Shown here: positions 25,173 through 33,701 of the stretch, piece by piece
Numbering within the stretch: the first letter of the stretch is position 1
How the letters are laid out: the number at the start of each line of letters is the position of its first letter
Assembly (NCBI RefSeq): GCF_036867135.1
Contig: NZ_JBAJIJ010000003.1
Coordinates: 1-64,000 of the forward strand
DNA length: 64,000 nucleotides
Direction of reading: 5' to 3'
Source of the DNA: Aeromicrobium sp. Sec7.5
GTDB taxonomy: Bacteria > Actinomycetota > Actinomycetes > Propionibacteriales > Nocardioidaceae
Translations under genes and position numbers: made by a program
The notes under the pieces: generated by a model
The model's database searches: none
What the model saw: the letters and a program-made list of their open reading frames with translations, nothing else
What the model was told of the DNA's origin: nothing

Positions 25173-25715
25173 GTGGCTTACCGTTGCCGGGTGGGCGAAG
25201 AGGAATTCCGGTCGCTCTATGAACGACTCAGCGCACGGATCTTCTCCTTCGCCGCCCGGCAACTGCCGCCGGAAGTCGCGAAGGATGTCGTCAGTGAGAC
25301 TTTCGAAGTCGCATGGATAAAGAGTTCGGAAGTTCCCCGCGACCCAGACGCTGCTGCCGCATGGGTATTCGGTGTCGCCAAGAACAAGATCCTCCAAGCG
25401 CACCAGCACAAAGTTCGCAAGCATCACGATCACCGGTTCGCTGCGGATTTCCAAGAGCGCACCCGTGCGTCCCGCGACACTGCCGATACGGTGACCGAGT
25501 CCGCACTCGGGCGGTGGGTCTATCGACGACTGACGGCCAACGAACGCGAACTACTCGACGTTGCGTTCATTCAAGACACCGAACGCGCCGACGCAGCGGC
25601 GATGTTGGGCCTGTCTGTTGGTGCCTTCAACACCCGCGTGTCGCGACTGCGGTCGCGAATCAACGAACTCACCCGCCTTTACGAAGATCCCGCCCCAGCG
25701 AGAGGTGCGCGCTGA
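25173..25715 (+). CDS. ECF-type RNA polymerase sigma factor
   Basis: This protein of up to 180 residues has region 2 (FRSLYERLSARIFSFAARQLPPEVAKDVVSETFEVAW) and region 4 (RRLTANERELLDVAFIQDTERADAAAMLGLSVGAFNTRVSRLRSRI). GTG at 25173 and GTG at 25191 are both possible; the second gives the more usual N-terminus VGEEEF. The stop overlaps the ATG of a membrane protein gene, as in sigma/anti-sigma pairs. It probably directs its own operon, with release triggered by an envelope signal. Confidence 0.87.
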   Translation: MAYRCRVGEEEFRSLYERLSARIFSFAARQLPPEVAKDVVSETFEVAWIKSSEVPRDPDAAAAWVFGVAKNKILQAHQHKVRKHHDHRFAADFQERTRASRDTADTVTESALGRWVYRRLTANERELLDVAFIQDTERADAAAMLGLSVGAFNTRVSRLRSRINELTRLYEDPAPARGAR

Positions 25716-26863
25716 TGAGCAAGCATGGACCTGAGGATCCACTGGTACAACTTCGCCGCGAAGCGCGCGAGTTGGGCATTCCAGAGTCCCCGTCGCCCGA
25801 GGAGACCGGGGTTGAGCTCGACTCAGCCGACGACATCATCGCCAGGCTTCGTTCTCGTCACGGGCCGATCCTCGAGCCACCAGCAGCCGAGCCCGATTCA
25901 CCGGTCGTCGACATCGACACTGGTCTGCTGCGGCGCAGGCGCCGGGTGGGATTGGCGTTCGCCAGCGGACTCGTTGCGGCCGCAGTCGTGGGCCTCCTAG
26001 TCGTCCAGCCGTGGTCGGAGCAGGCCGCCGTCGCGGACGAACCTGCTGTCCTCGACTTCGAGTACGCCGCAGCAGCGAACATCGCGTTCTCGCCCGGTCG
26101 AGATTCAGCCGCTACATTGCTGGAGTTGTCGGCAGCAGCATCACGACAGACCTCCGGGGTCGGGTCCGGGCCCATTCAGCATGTCGTGACCGACAACTGG
26201 TTCGCTGAGCTCACCGCTGACGAGGAGAAGTCTTCGGCCGGCCAGGTCATCCCGACCTTCCGGGAGACCTGGCTACAGCCCGATGGGTCCCTCACCGTCT
26301 TGGAACACGACGGGAAGCCACTCTCAGCTGACGGGAGGACGGACGCCGACGTGGAGAGACCATCCGGAGTGTCGAGCGAGATGCTGCCAGCTGGGACCGT
26401 GGATCCTTCCGCGTCCTCCGACCTACCCCTGGAGGCGGGCCCACTGAGAGAAGCTCTCTTCGCGAGGTCCGGTTGTGAATCGGGACCGCCCAGTCCCGCA
26501 ACTGCGGCGTGCATCGTGCAGGCCGTAATCGACCTTCACAGCGCGAACGTGGTGCCAAGCGAGGTTTCTGCGGCGATCTGGCAGGTGATGGCAGCCGAAC
26601 CCGACCTACGTTTGCTTGGCGATGTGACAGATCGTCTGGGACGCGAAGGGGTCGGGATTGCGATCGTGCCGCCCGACTCCCCGCAGTTCCGAAATGTGCT
26701 CATCATCAGTCCCGTGACCGGTGCGCTGCTGGGGACGGAGACGGTGCTCATCGCCGAGCAACCGGATCTCGACCTTGAGGCGCCCGCGATCTTCTCGTTC
26801 ACCGCTTATGTGACCACCGAGTTGGTCGGTCCCTCATCTCTGCCGTCCGCCAGTTCGGAATGA
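25715..26863 (+). CDS. Single-pass membrane protein, putative anti-sigma partner
   Basis: This 382-residue protein has a cytosolic N-terminal region of about 75 residues, one membrane helix (VGLAFASGLVAAAVVGLLVVQPW) and a large extracytoplasmic domain. That domain begins ADEPAVLDFEYAAAANIAF and ends with a strand-rich segment (VRNVLIISPVTGALLGTETV-like). This resembles the CU044_5270-type proteins found downstream of actinobacterial ECF sigma genes. It is coupled to the sigma gene by a TGATG overlap and to the next gene by ATGA. An anti-sigma role is inferred from order and topology; no zinc-binding anti-sigma motif is visible. Confidence 0.7.
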   Translation: MSKHGPEDPLVQLRREARELGIPESPSPEETGVELDSADDIIARLRSRHGPILEPPAAEPDSPVVDIDTGLLRRRRRVGLAFASGLVAAAVVGLLVVQPWSEQAAVADEPAVLDFEYAAAANIAFSPGRDSAATLLELSAAASRQTSGVGSGPIQHVVTDNWFAELTADEEKSSAGQVIPTFRETWLQPDGSLTVLEHDGKPLSADGRTDADVERPSGVSSEMLPAGTVDPSASSDLPLEAGPLREALFARSGCESGPPSPATAACIVQAVIDLHSANVVPSEVSAAIWQVMAAEPDLRLLGDVTDRLGREGVGIAIVPPDSPQFRNVLIISPVTGALLGTETVLIAEQPDLDLEAPAIFSFTAYVTTELVGPSSLPSASSE

Positions 26864-27909
26864 AACGATTCGCCCAAGTCACGGTCGTCAGCGTGTGCGT
26901 TGCGATGCTGGGTTGCTGCGCCCCGAATGAGTCCGATCCCGTGCCTCAGGAGGTCACCGTCCTGGTGGTGCATGCCACCTCAAGCGACACACTTTCGTTC
27001 GCCGACGCTACGGCCGTCGCCGAGAATGGCGAAACGGCAATCAACGATGCTGGTGGATGGGCCGGAGAACGCGTCCAAGTCATCAGCTGTGCTGCCACGT
27101 CGACAAAGGATGTCGAGACGTGCGCCAATGGCGCGCAACCAGCCGTTGTAGTCGCCAGCAGCGAAGACGCCGCCGCTTGGTCCGAAGTAGCGTTCGAAGA
27201 CATTGCCATCATCGGTCCGCAGAGTCCCGATGTTCCTGACACGTCGACGTCGCGTCGAGTTCCCGTGGCGCACCACAACGAAGCACTGGCGGAGAGTCTC
27301 GCCGCCAGCCTCCTCGATCACCCGGCATGTGGCGGCGGGCTCTACACAAGCGGCGGCTCTGCGGCAGGATCCAGCACCACAGTTGAGGCCATTCAACGAG
27401 CGACAGCCACGGCCGGCGGGGCATACCTCGGCAACTTGGCTGTCAGCGGCATTGATGACAAGTGCGTCATCCATGTCAGTGCCGGCGCCGACCCGACACT
27501 CGACCCGGAGGACCTCCTGGCGCATCCCCCGATCGTTCTCGGGCTTCTCGATGCCGCGTACACCTCTGACCGCCGGGTCGCGTTGGCCGCAGCCCCATTC
27601 GAGGTGCATGTCGCCTCGTCGTATCTGCCGCTCACGGGGTTGACCCAGGATGTCGATGTCAACGGTTTCCTCGAGGCCGGACGAGCCGTGGCGCCCGACT
27701 TCGTCGGCGATGCCGCCGCCGTCACGACGTACCTGGGCTTGTTGCTAGTGCGCGAGCTCGTGCAGAACGGCGACGGACCTGTCGGCGACGTGCGGGACGC
27801 CCTCCTGAACTCCTCTGATCTCGCAAGGGGCGGTCTCGGCGCGACCTGGGACTGGGAACAGGTCCGGCTCACGTCACCAGTGCACGTGTTTCAAAAACAG
27901 ATCTCGTAG
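26860..27909 (+). CDS. Putative lipoprotein, periplasmic-binding-like
   Basis: This 349-residue protein has a lipoprotein signal peptide and lipobox (VAMLGC, Cys at about 19). The mature part alternates strands and helices (VTVLVVHATSS, RVQVISCAA, EDIAIIGPQSPDVP, ALAESLAASLLDHPACGGGLY), like type I periplasmic binding proteins of the amino-acid or ABC-substrate type. No permease is nearby. Given the ATGA overlap with the putative anti-sigma gene, it may be the sensor of an extracytoplasmic signal for the sigma module (inference). Confidence 0.65.
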   Translation: MKRFAQVTVVSVCVAMLGCCAPNESDPVPQEVTVLVVHATSSDTLSFADATAVAENGETAINDAGGWAGERVQVISCAATSTKDVETCANGAQPAVVVASSEDAAAWSEVAFEDIAIIGPQSPDVPDTSTSRRVPVAHHNEALAESLAASLLDHPACGGGLYTSGGSAAGSSTTVEAIQRATATAGGAYLGNLAVSGIDDKCVIHVSAGADPTLDPEDLLAHPPIVLGLLDAAYTSDRRVALAAAPFEVHVASSYLPLTGLTQDVDVNGFLEAGRAVAPDFVGDAAAVTTYLGLLLVRELVQNGDGPVGDVRDALLNSSDLARGGLGATWDWEQVRLTSPVHVFQKQIS

Positions 27910-28116
27910 GTGGACAGGTAGCAGAGTCCGGCGCGTATCCCGGCTGCGATCCCGGTGGCTGGCGCGAACCGTCAGGCAGGTGGTCCGCAGGATTTTCGCG
28001 GGCTCCCTCGACGCGCTCAGCCTTCGCTCGCGGGTTTGAACCCTGTTCGTGATCCCATGGATCGGTGGGCGTGTGGGGTGCTGCCCGCGCTGATTCTCGA
28101 ATGAGGGAGTGATGTC

Positions 28117-29235
28117 TTGGGGTCGCGGGACGGCTTGACCTTGACCGCGGTTGCTCAGCAGCTCGCGCACTCGCGCGATCCAGAGCGAACCGCCGAGCGC
28201 CACCTGCCCGAGGGGTGGCGAGCCATCGTCACGGCAGTCGCAGGCACCGGTGTCGTCGTGGCTGTTACGGCGGCGCCTGTGGCCGCTGCACTGTCGGTAC
28301 GCAATGAGGCGCTGTCCATCCCCTCGATCCTGTCGGGCTTCGTCGTGGCCCTGTTTCTGTTCGTCATGATGTGGGCGTGTTCAGATCAGTCGTTCGCTCT
28401 GATCTCTCGCACGGTGGAGTTTGCCCGCATGGTTCAGGTCTTGATCTTCGCTGCTGCCGCGGGTGTGCTCGGGGTGGCTGGGCCGTCCTTCGTATTCTTC
28501 GGCGGTGGCGAGGTGGCGTGGATCGTTGCCGGCGGCGGTGCTGTGGCGCTTGCTGCGTTGCTCGCCTTGTCGGCCATGAGGGGGTTGCCGCCGATTCTGG
28601 AGGTTCCGACGGTCCCATGGAGATTCGCGACAGTGGTCGCGAGAACTGCCTGGGTCTGGGCACTGACATCGGTCGCGGTTTCGACGACTTCAATCTTGTG
28701 GGCGGCTGACTACCAGACAGTTGCCGGCGGGGCCGGCGTTGCCTTAATCATCGCCGCGGTGGCTTACATGGATCGTCTTCGAGCCTCGACCAATGCGGCG
28801 GCCTCCGAGATCCGCCGCTCCCTGACGTCGCTGTACCTGCTGGCCGACTCGGCCTCCCGCTCGACGTCAACGTCCAAGCACTGGGACGAGCTGCGGGCCG
28901 GACATTTCGAGACCCTCGATGTGCTGGCGAACCCTCCGTGGCGGACCCTCGTATCGCCTTCAGTCCGCCGTGCAGACGCGGTGACCACTTCGATGTTGAG
29001 GTACATGGCTTCGAAGATGTACACCCTGCCCCGGCCAGTCCCATCGCATCGCGTCGATCGATACATCGAAGATTTGCTGGGACACCGTTCTCGCCGTGAG
29101 CTTGTGTCATTGCTTCGCGACTACGTAGGTGACCTACACGATCAGGTCGGCCGTAGTCGACGGATGAGTCGGCGCGGAAGTGCTGTCACTGGACGACCAC
29201 CGGTCGGGTGGTCCGAAGCCCCCAGCCGGGGATGA
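28117..29235 (+). CDS. Hypothetical multi-pass membrane protein
   Basis: The 372-residue product starts with TTG behind GAGGGA (28103-28108). Six hydrophobic helices occupy about residues 35-225. A cytosolic C-terminal domain of about 140 residues follows, starting with the helix DRLRASTNAAASEIRRSLTSLY and rich in Arg and Ser. I do not recognise the family. The topology of membrane channel plus charged tail resembles unknown genes elsewhere in the island. Its 3' end overlaps the convergent gene at 29186 by 50 bp. Confidence 0.6.
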   Translation: MGSRDGLTLTAVAQQLAHSRDPERTAERHLPEGWRAIVTAVAGTGVVVAVTAAPVAAALSVRNEALSIPSILSGFVVALFLFVMMWACSDQSFALISRTVEFARMVQVLIFAAAAGVLGVAGPSFVFFGGGEVAWIVAGGGAVALAALLALSAMRGLPPILEVPTVPWRFATVVARTAWVWALTSVAVSTTSILWAADYQTVAGGAGVALIIAAVAYMDRLRASTNAAASEIRRSLTSLYLLADSASRSTSTSKHWDELRAGHFETLDVLANPPWRTLVSPSVRRADAVTTSMLRYMASKMYTLPRPVPSHRVDRYIEDLLGHRSRRELVSLLRDYVGDLHDQVGRSRRMSRRGSAVTGRPPVGWSEAPSRG

Positions 29236-29581
29236 ACTGTCGTCCGACTCGGGCGGTATCGAGGTGCAGGCTGATGGTGACGCGGCCGGGGACGGTCGGG
29301 GTGGAGGGTGATGGGTCGTCGAGCTCGTGAGGCTCGCGAGAGTCGGGGACCATGGACCCCTGGTAGGGCCCGATGTCTACCTGCGTTCCCTGCGCGCGGA
29401 GTTGCCGCAGGTCATGGGGAGTCAGCCATAGGCGGACGGGTTCATCGGTGATGGCGCGATGCTGATGCCGACCGTCGTCTGGCGCGAAGTTGATAGTTGC
29501 TTGCACTTCGACGCGCGCGTCTTGGCCGTGGCGACGCCGCATGACGGCGCCCCTGTCGAAGGTCGATGTTTGTCTGGCCAT
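29186..29581 (-). CDS. Hypothetical protein upstream partner of the methyltransferase
   Basis: This is a 131-residue soluble, strand-rich protein (VEVQATINFAPDDG, RVTISLHLDTARVG). It has an N-terminal Arg/Gln-rich segment and the repeated theme of short beta strands ending in Asp/Arg. The family is not recognised. It starts with ATG at 29581, 24 bp downstream of the methyltransferase stop on the same strand, so the two are probably co-transcribed. A role linked to the methyltransferase is possible but unsupported. Confidence 0.5.
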   Translation of the reverse strand: MARQTSTFDRGAVMRRRHGQDARVEVQATINFAPDDGRHQHRAITDEPVRLWLTPHDLRQLRAQGTQVDIGPYQGSMVPDSREPHELDDPSPSTPTVPGRVTISLHLDTARVGRQFIPGWGLRTTRPVVVQ

Positions 29582-29605
29582 GTTGGTCTCTTCCGTAAGA
29601 ACTGA

Positions 29606-30682
29606 CTAGAGCGGGAGTGTCAGGACAGTTTCGGCGCCGTCCTGTTCGGATTCGAATGGTCTGAGTCGGCGGCGGATCCGTTCGAGGATCAGCGGCACGT
29701 AGGCGGCTTCCCGTTCGATGCCGATTGCGTGGAATCCTTCGATGAGCGCTGCTTCGAGCGTGGTCCCTGATCCAGCGAACGGGTCCAGCACAGTGCCGCC
29801 TGGTGGGGTCACAAGGCGGACGAGGTGCCGCATTAGGGTCAGCGGCTTCACGGTTGGGTGTTCGACCCCTCTTGATCGGGTCCGTTCCTTCGCATTCGGC
29901 TTGGACACGAAGAAGACGCTCTCGGGAGGTGTGTTCCCCCTGGCGACCAAGCCCTTCACTGATGCCCCTTCAACGTGCACGTTGGTGGGCCATCTGCCGG
30001 CCGACTCCTGGTGGGTGCCCGCTGCGAGGAGGACCCGGCAGCCACCGAGGTTGAGCGCTCCCGTGGAGTGTCTTTCGAGGTTCTCCGTGACGGTGCCCTC
30101 GAGGGGTTTGCGTGCGAGCACGAAGGGTTCGAACCCTGGCTTCAGGGTTGTCCCCCACCCCTCCCAACGAAGAGCCTCTTCGTGCCTACCGGCCGTCGCG
30201 AGAGCCGACTGGACGTCGAGTCCCTTCGGCACCCCGCTGGCGTACAACCAAGCCATGTTGTCGCGAATCTCGAAGTCCACGTCCTCGGCTGCTGAAACGA
30301 GCCGGTGCCACGTGCGGGTGCCTCCGAAGGCTATGAGGTGGCCTCCTGGCTTGAGAACGCGATGACATTCCGTCAGCCATGCCTCACACCAGGTCTGAAA
30401 CTGGTGGGGGTCGCTGTCTGCATAGCCGCGGGAGTGCGTTGCGCTCTCGTGCCAGTTTTGCGATTGCATACCGAGCATCGCGGACTGCATGAGCTGTTCG
30501 GGGTCGGCGCCGGCCTCGGCCCGATTGATGGCGTAGGGAGGGTCCGTGACCACGGCATGCACAGACTCGTCCGGCATGGCACGGAGCGCAATCAGAGCGT
30601 CGCCATGCGTCACCTTCAGGCGCCCATCGTCGAAGGCCGTTGCGGGAGAGGCGGACTCGGGGATCGAGGAAGAGGTCGTCAT
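29606..30682 (-). CDS. DNA methyltransferase (N6-adenine/N4-cytosine, DPPY type)
   Basis: This 358-residue enzyme has motif IV, TDPPYAINR, near the N-terminus and motif I, LDPFAGSGTTLEAAL, near the C-terminus, the beta-type order for amino-methyltransferases that use S-adenosylmethionine. The middle holds a variable target-recognition region (about residues 130-260). ATG at 30682 was chosen because motifs follow normally from there; upstream in-frame starts to 30823 would cross the operator-like dyad. No restriction endonuclease gene is recognisable nearby, so it is either an orphan methylase or partnered with an unknown gene. The divergent gene is a phosphoesterase. Confidence 0.88.
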   Translation of the reverse strand: MTTSSSIPESASPATAFDDGRLKVTHGDALIALRAMPDESVHAVVTDPPYAINRAEAGADPEQLMQSAMLGMQSQNWHESATHSRGYADSDPHQFQTWCEAWLTECHRVLKPGGHLIAFGGTRTWHRLVSAAEDVDFEIRDNMAWLYASGVPKGLDVQSALATAGRHEEALRWEGWGTTLKPGFEPFVLARKPLEGTVTENLERHSTGALNLGGCRVLLAAGTHQESAGRWPTNVHVEGASVKGLVARGNTPPESVFFVSKPNAKERTRSRGVEHPTVKPLTLMRHLVRLVTPPGGTVLDPFAGSGTTLEAALIEGFHAIGIEREAAYVPLILERIRRRLRPFESEQDGAETVLTLPL

Positions 30683-30749
30683 GTACTTGATATCGGCGAA
30701 CTTCGGCCAGTTGATGACGGGACAAACCTTGACCTCAATTGAACCAAGA

Positions 30750-30767
30750 CTTAGCATATTTGCTATG
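30750..30767. promoter_or_regulatory. Operator-like dyad, copy 1
   Basis: CTTAGCA-TATT-TGCTATG lies between the divergent methyltransferase and phosphoesterase genes, 24 bp before the latter's ATG. A closely similar perfect dyad recurs at 41878-41895 before the recombinase cassette. It is a candidate binding site for a shared repressor of the island. Confidence 0.5.
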
Positions 30768-30790
30768 TCACACGCCGTGAACTTCTCCTC

Positions 30791-31912
30791 ATGACACACG
30801 CTGCCAGGATCGAGCGGCGACACCGCAACACGCTCGCGAAGTACGTGGCTCCATCCACCGTGGCTCTCGCTTGTGGAATCGATCGTGATGGATTGGGCGC
30901 CTGGGTCGCTGGAGATGATCGCCCATCAGACCTCGGCCGCGCACAGCTGCTCTGGGACGTGTTCTCCAAGCACATCCGGTCACGAGGGTTTGTGGGCGCG
31001 GGTAAGTGGATCAGCGACCCGAAGCCCTGGCCTCACAGCGAGCGTCCCGCCAACCTGATCGCTGCGGGCGACCGGGAGGCGTTCGCCGAGACTATCGGGC
31101 TGGCCGTCCACGGGGTCGCGTACGACTTCGACCATCTGGACTCATTCGGCGGCGCACAGGTCGGTCTGGCCGGCGACTGGCACGGCAACACACGATGGGC
31201 GTTGAAGAAGCTGGAGAGGTTCCACCGAGACGGGATCCGCACCATCTTGCACCTCGGGGACTTCGGCCTGTGGCCAAATCAGGGAGGAGCAAAGTTCCTT
31301 CGCCGCATCGATGAGGCTTGCCTGGAGTACGACCAGACCATCTACGTCACGGACGGCAATCACGAGGATCACGCGAGACTCGCCTCCGTCGAGCCATACG
31401 CCGGGAAGCGCTGGGTCTCCGACCGCGTCGCCTTCTTCGAGCGCGGACACCGGTGGCGGTGGCAGAACCAAACCTTTGTGAGCCTGGGTGGCGCAGCGTC
31501 CGTGGACTTCGAGGACCGCGCAGAGGGGCGCTCATGGTGGCGCGACGAAGTTGCCTCCACGGCCGACGTCGAACGGGCCGTCCGAAACGGGCGAGCCGAC
31601 GTGCTGCTCACCCATGACGCACCCGCTCCGAGTACACCGACGATCGAGCAGATCATCCGCACCAACCCACTGGGGTTCTCGGAACGTGCACTCGAGTACG
31701 CCGCCGAGAGCCGTGTCCGCGTGACCGAGACCTTTCACGCTCTCCAACCTGTGCTTAACGTCCATGGGCACATGCACTACGGCGAGCGTCGCAAGCGACA
31801 CATCGAGGGGTTCCCGCACCTCACTGAGACGATCGCGCTGTCCTGTGACAACGACGAAGGCAACATCGCAATCCTCGACGTTCTCGACCTTCGTGTTCGC
31901 CCCATCGACTGA
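30791..31912 (+). CDS. Metallophosphoesterase with N-terminal antitoxin-like domain
   Basis: This is a 373-residue protein. The C-terminal calcineurin-like phosphoesterase has all metal-binding blocks: GDWHGN, HLGDFGLW, DGNHEDH, LLTHDAP and HGHMH. The first about 110 residues are helical. They include WVAGDDRPSDLGRAQLLWDVF and a WPHSERPANLIAAGDREA segment resembling the small helical fold of Xre/MbcA/ParS antitoxins. Such a fusion could bind the dyad just upstream and autoregulate (inference). It is divergent from a DNA methyltransferase. The substrate is unknown: nucleotides or nucleic-acid ends are typical for this superfamily. Confidence 0.82.
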   Translation: MTHAARIERRHRNTLAKYVAPSTVALACGIDRDGLGAWVAGDDRPSDLGRAQLLWDVFSKHIRSRGFVGAGKWISDPKPWPHSERPANLIAAGDREAFAETIGLAVHGVAYDFDHLDSFGGAQVGLAGDWHGNTRWALKKLERFHRDGIRTILHLGDFGLWPNQGGAKFLRRIDEACLEYDQTIYVTDGNHEDHARLASVEPYAGKRWVSDRVAFFERGHRWRWQNQTFVSLGGAASVDFEDRAEGRSWWRDEVASTADVERAVRNGRADVLLTHDAPAPSTPTIEQIIRTNPLGFSERALEYAAESRVRVTETFHALQPVLNVHGHMHYGERRKRHIEGFPHLTETIALSCDNDEGNIAILDVLDLRVRPID

Positions 31913-31938
31913 ACTGACCGACCGCCAGGAGGTTCAAA

Positions 31939-32250
31939 GTGTCAAAGCATGCCGGGAACGATCACGACGGCCACTCACCTATGGACATCATCCTCGAGCG
32001 CCGCGACGGCATCATCACGACCGAAGAGATGATGAAGCTTCTCCGGGACTATCACTACACGTCGTTCATGCCCGCAGCCGACGACTGGGACCCTCTCGCG
32101 ATGATCGCCATGCCGCGAGGGACCATCGAGGACCTGGGCGAGGCATTCGACGAGAATCTTCTCGCCGAGGACGAGTACGACACACTTGCGACGGACCCGA
32201 GCCTGAAGGTCACCCGGACCCAGATGCCCAGCATTCGGGAACTGGACTAG
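31939..32250 (+). CDS. Hypothetical small acidic protein
   Basis: This 103-residue protein starts with GTG at 31939 behind a strong AGGAGG site. A His/Asp-rich start (KHAGNDHDGHSPMDIILERRDG) is followed by TTEEMMKLLRDYHYTSFM and an acidic helix. It lies 26 bp after the phosphoesterase gene, so it is likely co-transcribed. Size, acidity and position would suit an antitoxin or small regulatory partner, but no motif confirms this. Confidence 0.6.
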   Translation: MSKHAGNDHDGHSPMDIILERRDGIITTEEMMKLLRDYHYTSFMPAADDWDPLAMIAMPRGTIEDLGEAFDENLLAEDEYDTLATDPSLKVTRTQMPSIRELD

Positions 32251-32342
32251 GACGCCGCACCTCTGCGCCCCGTGGCGCGGAATCGATCATCGGACCAACA
32301 CTCTCCCGGAGCCGTCGCGCCGCGCGCACTAGTGGCGCGGCA

Positions 32343-32693
32343 CTAGTCGTCTTCCGGAGTGGCGAGGTCGAACGCCGGTACGAGATGGACGTGCACGCTG
32401 TGAAGTACGTCCTTGGTCGCCGCCATGAGTTCATCCACCCACACTGGGACGTTCTCGGTATGCCGGAACTGGGTCGTGGCGCGACCGATCTGCCGTTCCA
32501 AAGTCAGGGCCGACTCGTACAGCCGCTGGAGGCCTCGCACATCGTCAGGGCCAATCACATACAGGTGTGGTTCAGACTTCCTGCTTCGGAATTGGCGGCG
32601 CTGTTGAGTGTGCGTCTCGCAGAAGCGAGCGCTGTTGCTCGCTAGTGGGGTATCGCATGAAAGGCAGTAGTTAACGTTGCCGTCGTGCGACAT
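32343..32693 (-). CDS. Hypothetical zinc-ribbon protein
   Basis: This is a 116-residue protein. The first 35 residues contain NYCLSCDTPLASNSARFCETH, a CX2C-X12-CX2H arrangement typical of a small zinc ribbon. A basic linker and a helical C-terminal half with several His follow. ATG at 32693 was chosen because it places the zinc ribbon at the N-terminus. Function is unknown; nucleic-acid binding is plausible. Confidence 0.55.
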   Translation of the reverse strand: MSHDGNVNYCLSCDTPLASNSARFCETHTQQRRQFRSRKSEPHLYVIGPDDVRGLQRLYESALTLERQIGRATTQFRHTENVPVWVDELMAATKDVLHSVHVHLVPAFDLATPEDD

Positions 32694-32984
32694 GCGCCGC
32701 TGGGGTGAGGTGCCGCGGCGGCCGACCGGAATCTCATTGATCGGCCGGGGTGGGACCCGCGGAGCTTGCGGGTTTCGTGCAGTCGGGCGCAGTCCCGGCA
32801 TCATGACTCCTCAGAGCTCGCAGAGGCGGCCGGCATTCGATGATCGCCGACCTGACCGCTCCTCGCATTCCCGGCGCGGTACTTACCGGCGACTTTCGCC
32901 TCGCCACAAAGCGACCCGCGGCACGAGGCCGCCACGGTCTCCCAATTCCCCGCGAACCGCACCTTCGAAGTCTCCGCGCTTCTG

Positions 32985-33701
32985 TCAGCTGAGGGTCAAC
33001 TGACGCCATCCTGTGCCGTCGAGGGCCTGCGAGATGGGAGCGTCGTCCGGGGGCGCGTAATCCAATGTGCGGAAGGTGACGCGCGAGACGCGCCAGGCAT
33101 CGTCGTCGCGTACCAGGTCGATTCGGTGCGTCACCCACGTCCGGAAGTCATCGTCTTGGTCAAGGCCCAGCGAGAAGGCGATCTCGACCGAGATCGAGTC
33201 TGGGCGTTCGGGATCGCCGATGGTTTGGGTCCTGATCCAGGACTCCTCATTGGTGCGCCAGACCCGGCGGATCTCAGAGCCCTTGTTTCTGGCGAGGCTT
33301 GTCTCGAAGTAGGAGACCGTGGCGGGATCGGCGTCTTCCGCTACGAGCGTTTCGACCATCTTGTCGACATCCATCTCTTCGCGGGTGTCGACGATCAGGT
33401 GCAGAAACTCGACCGCGAACGCTTCCGCGTCAGAGCGGCTGCTACCCGCATCGGAAAGTTCTTCGGCAAGGTCGAGGCTCGGAAGATCGGTCGGGCCTTC
33501 CGGGGAGTCTCTAAAATCGCCTGGTTCCGCGATTGGCTCTCCTTCGGCCAACTCGGTCAGTTGGCTCCCATCGTCCGGGACAATGGAATCTGAACCACTT
33601 GAGCCGCCCCCGCCACCGTTGGATTGCAGCGCGACGACCGCGAACGCTACGACCACGGCTACGACCGCGGTCCCCCCGATTCCTGCCCACCGTCGATTCA
33701 A
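32985..33701 (-). CDS. Membrane-anchored protein with NTF2-like domain
   Basis: This is a 238-residue protein. One N-terminal membrane helix (IGGTAVVAVVVAFAVVAL) is followed by a Gly/Ser linker, an acidic low-complexity region, and a C-terminal domain of about 140 residues. That domain starts EAFAVEFLHLIVDTREEMDVDKM and ends with strands (WVTHRIDLVRDDDAWRVSRVTF), as in VirB8/TraC-type NTF2-like proteins of actinobacterial conjugative elements. Its ATG overlaps the stop of the SGNH gene. It is probably an envelope protein inherited from an integrative element (inference). Confidence 0.6.
   Translation of the reverse strand: MNRRWAGIGGTAVVAVVVAFAVVALQSNGGGGGSSGSDSIVPDDGSQLTELAEGEPIAEPGDFRDSPEGPTDLPSLDLAEELSDAGSSRSDAEAFAVEFLHLIVDTREEMDVDKMVETLVAEDADPATVSYFETSLARNKGSEIRRVWRTNEESWIRTQTIGDPERPDSISVEIAFSLGLDQDDDFRTWVTHRIDLVRDDDAWRVSRVTFRTLDYAPPDDAPISQALDGTGWRQLTLS

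Noticed and set aside
28030-28062. Another T-loop-like sequence (GGGTTCAAACCC on the minus strand)
   Set aside because: No cloverleaf can be folded around it; it is just a short palindrome.
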